Below, piece by piece: positions 20,905 through 28,370 of a stretch of DNA of 33,180 bases. Below the pieces are notes generated by a model. It worked only from the letters and a program-made list of their open reading frames with translations. It did not search any database and had not been told where the DNA came from. A program made the translations under genes and the position numbers. Within the stretch, counting starts at the first letter, position 1, and every line of letters begins with the position of its first letter. The stretch comes from a virus, in the IMG/VR virus record IMGVR_UViG_3300042549_007837, positions 1-33,180 of that record. The stretch is one strand, 5' to 3'.

Positions 20905-20963
20905 GGCCGACAATTACGGGCGGGAACGTGATTTCTCAAGCTATTTTACGGGCGGGAAAGTAA
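20905..20963 (-). promoter_or_regulatory. Promoter with two operators for the MoxR-like cassette
   Basis: On the minus strand, TTGAGA (-35), a 17-base spacer and TAATTG (-10) precede the ATG at 20904 by 6 bases. The 18-base box at 20914-20931 (TTACGGGCGGGAACGTGA) lies in the spacer and -10, and a second at 20946-20963 (TTACGGGCGGGAAAGTAA) sits upstream of the -35. Both match the inverted repeat in the promoter of the XRE gene at 17413-17430. Their starts are 32 bases apart, three helical turns. Two repressor dimers could bind cooperatively. Confidence 0.65.
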
Positions 20964-21301
20964 ACCGCGCCGCTTGCGTCTGCACGTCTGCGAGTTGTGG
21001 CGGAATAAATTAGATTCATCGCCAGACAGAAAACCGAAAAAGCGGTAAACTGACTCCGCAAGACCCCGCATTTCTAACGCTTTGCGGTGTAGTGCGGAGT
21101 GTGTTTTTACCTCTGAGGTTTTTAAATAGTATATATAAGGGGATTTCGGGAGGGACGCCGCAAAACGCGCAAGGTAAAGTTCAGAAACAGACTCCGCACT
21201 CCGCATGTTCAGGCGAACAGTCCGGCTGTTCAAGGCGACGCCGTGCGGCCGCGCACGATTTCCCGCTTGTCTGTCGGTCTGTCGGTGGGTATCGTCCAGG
21301 C
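20964..21301. other. Intergenic region upstream of terS: candidate pac/late-control site
   Basis: No gene is recognised in this 338-base region. It holds a palindromic box array at 21053-21100: ACTCCGCA-AG-ACCCCGCA, a 12-base gap, then TGCGGTGT-AG-TGCGGAGT. An AT-rich segment follows (about 21117-21140, TTTTTAAATAG, then TATATA at 21130) that could hold a promoter (weak TTTACC -35, 18-base spacer). Two more overlapping boxes are at 21191-21205. The layout resembles packaging-initiation (pac) regions, which often lie beside terS. It could equally be a late-promoter activator site. Confidence 0.5.
21053..21100. repeat. Inverted array of 8-base boxes
   Basis: Two direct boxes, ACTCCGCA (21053-21060) and ACCCCGCA (21063-21070), spaced 10 bases apart, face two inverted ones, TGCGGTGT (21083-21090) and TGCGGAGT (21093-21100), also 10 apart. 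Left and right arms match at 15 of 18 positions when one is reverse-complemented. Further direct copies lie at 21191-21205 and 21857-21864. The 10-base step puts the boxes on one DNA face. Confidence 0.8.
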
Positions 21302-21769
21302 ATGGCCGGGTTGACATCGAAACAAAGAGCTTTTGCGAAAGGAGTGGCAAGCGGGTTACCACCAGCCAGCGCAGCCCGTGCGGCTGGGTATGCTGAGAAA
21401 AGCCCGCACGCGCTCCAGGTGCAGGCATCCCGACTCACAAAACATCCCGAGGTCCAGGCGGCCGCGCACGCCGAGCGTGAAAAACTCATTTCCCAGACAG
21501 CGCACCGGGCGCTTGCCTGCCTCGCGTCGATCATCGACAACGAGGCCGCGCAGCCGGCCGCCAGGGTCCAGGCGTCCCGGTGGGTGCTCGAAGCAGCCGG
21601 CCACGGGCTGGAAGCCGCCAAACTCCTGCACCGGATCGGCGAGGGAGACGAGCGGGCCGTGTCGCAGCTCTCAGCGGCGGACCTCGAGGCGCTGGTCGTC
21701 ATGGCCGCAGACAAGGTGCGTTTCGAGCGCGGCCAGGTGATCGACGCCGAGACCGGCGAAACGGTCTAA
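21302..21769 (+). CDS. terS: Terminase small subunit
   Basis: In this 155-residue protein, the N-terminal HTH (LTSKQRAFAKGVASGLPPAS, ARAAGYAEKSPHALQVQASR) followed by LTKHPEVQAAAHAEREKL is the Terminase_2-type pattern. A helical middle gives oligomerisation. The acidic C-terminal part (DLEALVVMAADKVRFERGQV) would bind the large subunit. It recognises phage DNA for packaging. The start is the ATG at 21302; upstream in-frame codons give an unlike N-terminus. The large subunit is 5 kb further on, after the fibre and lysis genes. Box arrays flank this gene. Confidence 0.85.
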   Translation: MAGLTSKQRAFAKGVASGLPPASAARAAGYAEKSPHALQVQASRLTKHPEVQAAAHAEREKLISQTAHRALACLASIIDNEAAQPAARVQASRWVLEAAGHGLEAAKLLHRIGEGDERAVSQLSAADLEALVVMAADKVRFERGQVIDAETGETV

Positions 21770-22176
21770 AACGGGCAAAAAGCCCGTGGAACAATGGTTA
21801 GAACGCAAGTTGATTGCGTTAAGGGGGCTGTTTTACTGATTTGCAAGGACTTATGGACTCCGCATTATATACATTATAACAAGTGAGAGCTTTTGACCAG
21901 GGGCAAGGGCAGGCGCGCAGACAGCGGCAGACAGCGGCACGGCGTGACGACTGGCGGAGCGGCACGGCGCGCTGGCCGCGACCGCCCGACCGCGCCCGTG
22001 GCGACCGCGCCCCGACCCCCCGGCCCACCCCCGAGCGCGCCGCTCGGCCATCCTATCGCCCACCCCTACTAAATTTCTGTGAAAACGAAAGTTCGTTCTG
22101 CTAGATCGGGTGGCGGACAGACGGGCGTCAAAAAAAGGGGTTGCCACCAGACAGACAAAAGTGATGATTCGTGCAA
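21770..22176. other. Intergenic region after terS with hairpin, candidate promoter and GC-rich filler
   Basis: No gene is recognised in this 407-base region. ACGGGC-AAAAA-GCCCGT (21771-21787) is a small hairpin right after terS, with no T-run on the + strand. An AT-rich stretch (21866-21879, TATATACATTATAA) with TTGCAA at 21841 and an ACTCCGCA box at 21857-21864 could be a late promoter. About 150 bases of C/G-rich, low-complexity sequence follow (21900-22060). ACCAGACAGACA at 22146-22157 precedes the next gene. Confidence 0.4.
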
Positions 22177-22464
22177 ATGACGACGAACGAACAGCTAAGT
22201 GCGAACGGGAATACTCTGACGTTGGACTGGTATGGCGCTGACGGGACGCTCTTTGCGAGTGGCGGATTCGGGGGCGGGACGGTGAACATGGCGATTTCGT
22301 GTGACGGCGGCCTGACCTGGTTCAACGCGAAGAATTCTGAGGGTATTGACCTGGCGCTGACGGCAGCCGGTGCGTTCAACTTCAGCATGGGGAACTGCAA
22401 GGTTCGCGGAGTGCTGAGTGGGGCGACGGCACCAGTGGTGACAATCAGCATCCAAGAGCGATGA
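22177..22464 (+). CDS. Beta-rich virion protein (95 aa)
   Basis: A beta-sandwich-like protein (NGNTLTLDWYGADGTLF, NMAISCDGGLTWFNAKNSEG, FNFSMGNCKVRGVLSG). The sequence DGG-TWFNA, with alternating polar and aromatic residues, is common in small phage head-decoration or tail proteins. I start it at the ATG at 22177 rather than the GTG at 22171. It is ATGA-coupled to the fibre gene, so it may be a partner of that fibre. Confidence 0.55.
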   Translation: MTTNEQLSANGNTLTLDWYGADGTLFASGGFGGGTVNMAISCDGGLTWFNAKNSEGIDLALTAAGAFNFSMGNCKVRGVLSGATAPVVTISIQER

Positions 22465-24092
22465 GAGGACTTGAGGATACGAGCGTGCTGGGAGTCGGGC
22501 TTCAATCAGGAGTCGGGCAAGTGGGCATCGGGTATCTCGGGGTGAGGGGTGAGGGGTTGAACACCGACGGCCTTTCCCTTGACCTCCAGTTCGCCGCCGA
22601 CAAGACGCTGACGGCTCGCAAAGGGCCGACTCCGGTGTTGACCCGTGCAAACGCCACTGCAACATTCATCGGAAGCGACGGTTTAATCCAAACCGCCATT
22701 GCCAACCAAGCTCGTTTTGATCACGATCCAATTGGTCTTACTAATCTTCTTTCTTATTCTAATGATTTCAACAATGCAGTTTGGGGAGCAATCAATGAAT
22801 TCCCAGTTAGGTCACAAAACCAGACTGACCCATATGGGGTTGTCAATAACGCATGGACGTTGGATGACCAGTTCTTATATAATGATGGCGCTGCAATAGA
22901 CCAAACTTTTTCTATCTCGCCAAGTTCAACAAGAAATTATACATTTTCTGTTTTCGCAAAACAAGGAACAGCGGAGTATTTTGATATCTATTCCTTTTTT
23001 CAAACCACAACAAAGGGGAGTTATGTTAGGTACACATGGGCGACGGATCAATTTGCGGCAGGATCTGCTGATGGTGGTGGTGTCGTTCCAACGAATATTG
23101 TAAAAACATCATTTGGAAATGGTTGGTATCGTTTTAGTTTTACTGTTAATGATGCAAATGAGGGAAACAATATTAGTCTTTGCTACAGACTTTACCCTTC
23201 CGGTAGAGACGCCAACAAAACAGGAACGACAATTTTCTACGGGAATCAAGTTGAATTCGGATCAACAGTAACTAACTACATACCGACGACGAGCAATCCG
23301 GTGACTGTCAGGGATTGCAAAGGCCTACTTCTTGAGGAGCAGCGCACTAACCTTGTGTTCCCAAGTGCGGCATTAACCACGCAGACACGCACCGTCACAG
23401 CGGTTGCTCACACGTTGAGCTTTTATGGAACTGGAACAATTGTTTTATCCGGTGTCCATGTAGCAACTGTTACAGGAACCGGAGCATACCCGACACGCAC
23501 AACGCTTACATTCACTCCAACGGCGGGAAGCCTTATATTGACAGTGACCGGATCGGTGACACAAGCACAACTAGAAGCAGGTGCGTTTGTTACAAGCTAC
23601 ATCCCGACGACCACCGGAAGCGCAGTCCGTAGTGCCGATGCTTGCAGCATTACTGGCGCAAACTTCACTGCAATGTATAACCAAACCGAGGGGTCGGTGC
23701 TTGTGGGAGCTAGCACTGTAACCAGCGGAACCAGAGACCTTGTGTCAATAGACTCTAATGGTTACACTGAGAACATCACTCTTTTTACAGGGTCAAATTC
23801 TGCACAGCTGTCAGTAGTTGACAGCGGTGCTTTTCAGGTATCTATCAGTTCTGGATCGCCAATAGCCTCAAACGTAGCCTTTAAACTGGCTTGTGCATAC
23901 AAGCTGAATGATTTTGCGCTCACCAAAAATGGCGTTGCTCCCCAAACTGATAACACGGGGACTCTCCCAACGCCTAACCAATTAAAAATAGGATACGAAA
24001 AAGGTCAGTATGTCCTGTGTGGGCATGTTGCATCTCTGAGATACTATAAGAAACGTCTGCCCAACGACAAACTCCAATCACTCACAGCATGA
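22461..24092 (+). CDS. Receptor-binding tail fibre/spike with carbohydrate-binding modules
   Basis: This 543-residue protein has the N-terminal anchor-like LQFAADKTLTARKGPTPVLT and NQARFDHDP, found in many phage fibre/spike proteins. Two jelly-roll, carbohydrate-binding-like modules follow, each ending in QVEFGSTVTNYIPTT or QLEAGAFVTSYIPTT. The C-terminal part (TEGSVLVGAST ... LRYYKKRLPN) fits a LamG/concanavalin-like lectin. There is no enzyme motif. The first module (about 22730-23300) is much richer in A/T than the rest, as if swapped in. It should bind host surface sugars. Confidence 0.75.
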   Translation: MRGLEDTSVLGVGLQSGVGQVGIGYLGVRGEGLNTDGLSLDLQFAADKTLTARKGPTPVLTRANATATFIGSDGLIQTAIANQARFDHDPIGLTNLLSYSNDFNNAVWGAINEFPVRSQNQTDPYGVVNNAWTLDDQFLYNDGAAIDQTFSISPSSTRNYTFSVFAKQGTAEYFDIYSFFQTTTKGSYVRYTWATDQFAAGSADGGGVVPTNIVKTSFGNGWYRFSFTVNDANEGNNISLCYRLYPSGRDANKTGTTIFYGNQVEFGSTVTNYIPTTSNPVTVRDCKGLLLEEQRTNLVFPSAALTTQTRTVTAVAHTLSFYGTGTIVLSGVHVATVTGTGAYPTRTTLTFTPTAGSLILTVTGSVTQAQLEAGAFVTSYIPTTTGSAVRSADACSITGANFTAMYNQTEGSVLVGASTVTSGTRDLVSIDSNGYTENITLFTGSNSAQLSVVDSGAFQVSISSGSPIASNVAFKLACAYKLNDFALTKNGVAPQTDNTGTLPTPNQLKIGYEKGQYVLCGHVASLRYYKKRLPNDKLQSLTA

Positions 24093-24406
24093 CCGACTAC
24101 ATCCTAAACTTCCCATCGAAAGCAATCGCGGAGCAGTTCGGTATCGCCAATGGCTTTTCAGAGCTTGATGAGAATGGAGCAGTCCGATCAAATCTCGCAT
24201 CCCACGAACATGCGTTGTGCGTAGTGGGCGAGTTTGCCGGATCATGGTGGGTGCTATTCCGAGATCTCGTCGGCATCCCAATCCCCGAAGGTGGCGATCA
24301 ATTCATCTACTGGGCTTCAACTTGGACAGTTGACGATGAAGACGGCAATCCCGTCCAAGTCCCAAGACCAACCTCTGACGATGTCCCCAATATCTGGTGG
24401 GCTTAA
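24089..24406 (+). CDS. Hypothetical phage protein (105 aa), possibly fibre-associated
   Basis: It starts in an ATGA overlap with the fibre gene. It is a mixed alpha/beta protein (NFPSKAIAEQFGIANGFSEL, EHALCVVGEFAGSWWVLFRD) with an acidic, Pro-rich end. The position right after the receptor-binding gene is where fibre chaperones are often found, but I see no signature of a known one. Confidence 0.55.
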   Translation: MTDYILNFPSKAIAEQFGIANGFSELDENGAVRSNLASHEHALCVVGEFAGSWWVLFRDLVGIPIPEGGDQFIYWASTWTVDDEDGNPVQVPRPTSDDVPNIWWA

Positions 24407-24417
24407 ACATTTTGCCC

Positions 24418-24756
24418 ATGGACATCATCCCCCACACCATTTCCGCAGCCTGTGTCCCGCTTACTGCCGTCTTTGGATCGAAGATCGGCAATTACGTCGC
24501 TCAAACGCTCCCGGTGGCGGACTGGCTCACGCCGCTGCTTGGTCCTCTCGGCGCACTGTCAGGGACGCTGCTTGCGATCAAGTGGCTGCTCACCCGACTC
24601 GACAAGGCGGAACAGAAGGCCGATGTGCGAGATCAGGAGCGGGACAAGAACCTGCAACTCATCGCCAGCATGACCGTGCAGAACCAGGCGGTGATCGAGC
24701 AAAACAGCGAGGTTCTTTCCGACGTGAAGCAGGCGATCGAGAAAATGACGCCATGA
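24418..24756 (+). CDS. Holin-like membrane protein
   Basis: 112 residues from the ATG at 24418; a GTG at 24397 overlaps the previous gene. There is a weakly hydrophobic first segment (TISAACVPLTAVFGSKIGNY) and a clear membrane helix (WLTPLLGPLGALSGTLLAIK), followed by a charged cytoplasmic tail (RLDKAEQKADVRDQERDKNL). The arrangement of one or two spans and a charged tail fits a holin, which would release the endolysin at 2.9 kb. It is coupled to the DUF1353 gene by an ATGA overlap. Confidence 0.55.
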   Translation: MDIIPHTISAACVPLTAVFGSKIGNYVAQTLPVADWLTPLLGPLGALSGTLLAIKWLLTRLDKAEQKADVRDQERDKNLQLIASMTVQNQAVIEQNSEVLSDVKQAIEKMTP

Positions 24757-25136
24757 ACCAGCTCTTCCCAGACCCGCTGCAATTCACCCTCGACGGGTGG
24801 AACGGCGACTCCGCGATCTATCGGCTGGATCATTATTACCGGGTTTCCACGTCGCAAGGCTGGGTGACGGTCCCAACGGGCTTCCGCACGGACGGCCTGT
24901 CGATTCCCGCCTTCGCGCATCCAATCGTCGGTCCTGCAAACGGTCCGGCATTCGGTGCCGGGCTGCTTCACGACTACCTTTACTCCCGCGAATCGAATTT
25001 GTTCCACGATCACCCCCGCGAAGTCTGCGATCTGCTGTTCAAGGAGGCGATGTGGAACCTTGGAATCGGCTGGTTCCGCAGAGAAGCCATCTACCGCTCA
25101 GTCAGCATGTTCGGCGGGAAATTCTACAAACGATGA
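24753..25136 (+). CDS. DUF1353 family phage protein
   Basis: In this 127-residue protein, the run GFRTDGLSIPAFAHPIVGPA, followed by FGAGLLHDYLYSR, is characteristic of DUF1353. The family is common in phage genomes next to lysis and fibre genes; its biochemical role is unknown. Conserved His and Asp (LLHDYLY) suggest a metal or catalytic site. It overlaps the holin-like gene and the next small gene by ATGA. Confidence 0.75.
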   Translation: MNQLFPDPLQFTLDGWNGDSAIYRLDHYYRVSTSQGWVTVPTGFRTDGLSIPAFAHPIVGPANGPAFGAGLLHDYLYSRESNLFHDHPREVCDLLFKEAMWNLGIGWFRREAIYRSVSMFGGKFYKR

Positions 25137-25243
25137 GCAGCAACTACGACATGGACCCGCTCAACACCCCGCCGTGGTGGCCGGGCATTGTCGCGCTTGT
25201 TGTTCTCGCCGCCATCATCCTCTCCATCCTTTTCAATTACTGA
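25133..25243 (+). CDS. 36-residue single-span membrane peptide
   Basis: A short polar start (SSNYDMDPLNTPPWW) and a membrane helix (PGIVALVVLAAIILSILFNY) to the end. It starts in an ATGA overlap with DUF1353 and ends 12 bases before the collar fibre gene. It could be a second lysis factor, such as a holin regulator or a small spanin-like part, but it has no lipobox or periplasmic domain. It is short, so the call rests on the overlap. Confidence 0.5.
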   Translation: MSSNYDMDPLNTPPWWPGIVALVVLAAIILSILFNY

Positions 25244-25255
25244 CCCAACACTATC

Positions 25256-26731
25256 ATGAGCGCAGCACCTACCACCTACATCCCGGACGCGGACTTCTCC
25301 ACCCTGGCAGCCACGCCGATCACCAGCGCGGGACTCCCCGGCACCGAGCTTGACACCGAGTTCGCCGAGATCGCGTCCATCCTGACGGCCACGCAGGCGC
25401 GGCTGGCGGAGTTGCAGCGCGACGATGGCGCGGTGCGGAACGGGGTTGTCGGGTTCCTCGCCATGTCTGCGGACGTGCTGGCGGCGTTCGCGTCCATCGG
25501 CTCCAACTACCGTGGCCAGTGGTCTGCGGGGCAGGACTACGTTTCCGGGGATCTGGTGATCTCAGGCATCGACAACTACCCCTACCTCTGCGGCGGGCCG
25601 CACACCAGTTCGGCGGACTTCAACAGCGATTTCTCCGCCGGCGTGTGGGCGATCCTCGGCTACCGCCCGACGACCGATAGCCTCGTGGTCAACACCTTCA
25701 GCGGCACTGGGGCGCAGACAGCGTTCAGCCTGACGAAGAACCCGGTGGATGAGAACAACACCCAGGTCTATGTGGCTGGCGTGTATCAGAAGAAGAGCAC
25801 CTATTCAATCGCAGGCACATCGCCAGCGGTGCTGACGTTCGCCGTTGCGCCAGCCGCCGCCCCGAACAACATCGAGGTGGTCATCGGCGTGTCTGCGGAA
25901 CTCATCAACAACGTCGTCACCATCCCTGACAACTCGGTTGGCACGGCAGCGATTATCAACTTGAACGTGACCACCGGCAAGCTGGCGGATCTGTCGGTAA
26001 CGACAGACAAGATCAGCGCTCTTGGAGTAACGACAGGGAAGTTGGCGGATCTCAGCGTGACGACGGGCAAAATTGCTGCGCTCGCGGTGACTAGCGACAA
26101 GATTGCAGGCGCGGCCATCGACAGCACGAAGCTGGCAGCCAACGCGGTGCAGACAGCGAACATCCAGGCGGGCGCGGTGGCGAACGCGCAACTGATGATT
26201 GGTGCGGTGGACGCGACGAAGCTGGCGACGGACGCGGTGGAGACGCTCAAGATCAAGGATGCAGCGGTGACAGCAGCGAAGTTGGCCGCAGACGTAGGCG
26301 TTCTTTTCGTCCCAGCAGGGGCGGTCATGCCATTCGCGATGAACTCTGCCCCGACAGGCTGGCTGGCAGCGTCAGGAACGGCAGTCAGCCGCACGACCTA
26401 CGCCACGTTGTTCGCGGCCATCTCCACCACTTACGGGGTGGGCGACGGGTCAACGACCTTTAACCTGCCAGACCTTCGCGGCTATTTCGTGCGAGGCAGC
26501 GGGACCAACAGCGATGCCACGGAATCCGGCACGTTTGGCGCGAAGCAAGCGGACGCATTCGAGGCGCACACGCACTTATTAACGCTGAATCAAAACTCGA
26601 CCAGTAATGGGACTACTACCGCTGAAAGCTCGTTTAACGGACCCGCCACAGGTAACGCAACCACAAGTTCCACCGGAGACACCGAGACCCGCCCGAAGAA
26701 CATCGCCATGCTCTACTGCATCAAGCACTAA
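25256..26731 (+). CDS. Tail fibre with collar domain
   Basis: This 491-residue protein has an N-terminal phage-fibre region (FAEIASILTATQARLAELQR) and a small beta domain. From about residue 215 to 350 it has a repeated stalk of 7-12-residue units (VTTGKLADLSV, VTTDKISALGV, VTSDKIAGAAI and so on). The C-terminal part is the Phage_Collar domain (GAVMPFAMNSAPTGWLAASG, then FNLPDLRGYFVRGSG), which often ends receptor-binding fibres. With the fibre at 22.5 kb, it gives two receptor-binding or adhesion proteins. Confidence 0.85.
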   Translation: MSAAPTTYIPDADFSTLAATPITSAGLPGTELDTEFAEIASILTATQARLAELQRDDGAVRNGVVGFLAMSADVLAAFASIGSNYRGQWSAGQDYVSGDLVISGIDNYPYLCGGPHTSSADFNSDFSAGVWAILGYRPTTDSLVVNTFSGTGAQTAFSLTKNPVDENNTQVYVAGVYQKKSTYSIAGTSPAVLTFAVAPAAAPNNIEVVIGVSAELINNVVTIPDNSVGTAAIINLNVTTGKLADLSVTTDKISALGVTTGKLADLSVTTGKIAALAVTSDKIAGAAIDSTKLAANAVQTANIQAGAVANAQLMIGAVDATKLATDAVETLKIKDAAVTAAKLAADVGVLFVPAGAVMPFAMNSAPTGWLAASGTAVSRTTYATLFAAISTTYGVGDGSTTFNLPDLRGYFVRGSGTNSDATESGTFGAKQADAFEAHTHLLTLNQNSTSNGTTTAESSFNGPATGNATTSSTGDTETRPKNIAMLYCIKH

Positions 26732-26734
26732 CCC

Positions 26735-28324
26735 ATGGCCGCCAAGCGCAAGGAACTGACGCCGCTGGAGCAGGCAGAATTGCAGCTCAAGGCGACCCAT
26801 CGGCTGCTTGCGGCGAAGAAGGCGCATGACTCGCTGATTGAGTTCGTGCGGTTGATGATGCCCGACCCGACCGACCCGGACGACGTGCAGCTTTCCCGCT
26901 ATGTGGTCGCCAAGCACCACCAGGTGCTCGCAGCGGCGTTGGAGGAGGTGGACAAGGGGAACATGCCCCGGCTCATCATCACGCTGCCACCCCGGCACGG
27001 GAAGAGCCAGATCGCCTCCAAGGCATTTCCCGCATGGTTCATGGGGCGCGACCCTTACCGCCAGATGATCGTGGCCTCCTACTCCGCGACGATGGCGGAG
27101 GACTTTGGCCGCGAGGTGCGGGCCTACATGCAGACACCGGCCTACCAGCAGGTGTTCCCGTCGTGCTCGCTCCGCAAGGGCGGCGCGGCCTCAGACCGGG
27201 TGCAGACCGAGCAGGGCGGGCTGGGCGTGTTTGTCGGTGCCGGCGGTGCGCTCACCGGACGTGGCGCGGACGTGCTCCTCATCGACGATCCGGTGAAGGA
27301 CCGCGAGGACGCCGATAGTTCGACCATGCGCGAGAAGCTGTGGAGTTGGTTCACCGACGTTGCGATGACCCGTCTGATGGGCGGCATGGGGCGGGTGGTC
27401 ATCATCATGACCCGCTGGCACGAGGATGACCTGGTGGGCCGCCTGACCGACCCTGGCAACCAGCACTACAACGCGGAGGAGGCGAAGCAGTGGAAGATCA
27501 TCTCCTTCCCGGCGCTGGCCGAGGACGACGACATCATGGGCCGCGAGAAGGACGAGCCTCTCTGGCCGGAGCGGATCACCAAGGAATTTCTCAACTCCCA
27601 GCGACGGCTGAATCCTCGGGGATTCTCCGCGCTCTACCAAGGGCGGCCGGCCCCGGAGGACGGTGACTTTTTCAAGCGCGAGTGGATGACCACCTACCAA
27701 CCCAACGAGTTGCCGCGCAACCTCCGCTACTATTGCGCGAGCGACCACGCCGTCTCGGTGGCGCAGGACCGCGACCCCACCGTGCTCCTGCCGGTGGGCG
27801 TGGACGACCAAGGGACGATCTGGATCTTGCCGGATGTCTGGTGGCGCAGGGCGCAGACAGACGACGTAGTGGACGCCATGCTCGACATGATGGCCCGCCA
27901 CAAGCCGCTGATCTGGTGGGCGGAGCGCGGCCACATCTCCAAGTCCATTGCGCCGTTCCTGCGGAAGCGGATGCAGGAGGAGAGCGTCTATTGCGCCATC
28001 GACGAGGTGGTTCCGGTGAAAGACAAGCAGACGCGGGCGCAGTCGATCCGTGGGCGGATGAGCATGGGCAAGGTGCGCTTCCCCGGCTTCGCGCCGTGGT
28101 GGGAGGCGGCACGGGCGCAGATGCTCTCGTTCCCGGCCGGCAAGCACGACGACTTCGTGGACACCATCGCCTACATCGGGATGGGGCTGGGGCGGATGAG
28201 TGCGGCCACCGCACCGAGCCGCAAGAAAGCCACCGCCCCGACTGGCAGCATCGGCTGGGTAAAAGCCCGCTCGAAGGCGCAAGCCCGCCAGGTCGCCAAC
28301 GTCAAGGCGGCTGCGGGATTCTGA
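26735..28324 (+). CDS. terL: Terminase large subunit
   Basis: This 529-residue protein has the packaging ATPase motifs: Walker A TLPPRHGKS (residues 83-91) and Walker B VLLIDDPVKD (about 179-188). MTRWHEDDLVGRL, an Arg/His-containing motif typical of terminases, is also present. The C-terminal nuclease part has an acidic start (YCASDHAVS) and the closing KHDDFVDTIAY (about 470-480), with the Asp pair that binds metal. It cuts and pumps DNA into the head, docking on the portal. It lies directly upstream of the portal gene, as usual, but is separated from terS by the fibre block. Confidence 0.95.
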   Translation: MAAKRKELTPLEQAELQLKATHRLLAAKKAHDSLIEFVRLMMPDPTDPDDVQLSRYVVAKHHQVLAAALEEVDKGNMPRLIITLPPRHGKSQIASKAFPAWFMGRDPYRQMIVASYSATMAEDFGREVRAYMQTPAYQQVFPSCSLRKGGAASDRVQTEQGGLGVFVGAGGALTGRGADVLLIDDPVKDREDADSSTMREKLWSWFTDVAMTRLMGGMGRVVIIMTRWHEDDLVGRLTDPGNQHYNAEEAKQWKIISFPALAEDDDIMGREKDEPLWPERITKEFLNSQRRLNPRGFSALYQGRPAPEDGDFFKREWMTTYQPNELPRNLRYYCASDHAVSVAQDRDPTVLLPVGVDDQGTIWILPDVWWRRAQTDDVVDAMLDMMARHKPLIWWAERGHISKSIAPFLRKRMQEESVYCAIDEVVPVKDKQTRAQSIRGRMSMGKVRFPGFAPWWEAARAQMLSFPAGKHDDFVDTIAYIGMGLGRMSAATAPSRKKATAPTGSIGWVKARSKAQARQVANVKAAAGF

Positions 28325-28370
28325 GATTGCCATTCACCAGACAGACAGACAAGATTTTCCACCAGAAGCC

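Noticed and set aside
21771-21787. Hairpin after terS as a terminator
   Set aside because: The stem is only 6 bp and is not followed by a T-run on the + strand. Transcription would more likely continue.
25950-26310. Repeats in the collar fibre as a CRISPR or minisatellite
   Set aside because: They are irregular coding repeats of a fibre stalk (VTT-K-ADLS-like), not identical spaced repeats.
27191-28333. A 380-codon minus-strand frame
   Set aside because: It is antisense to the terminase large subunit, which shows clear ATPase and nuclease motifs.
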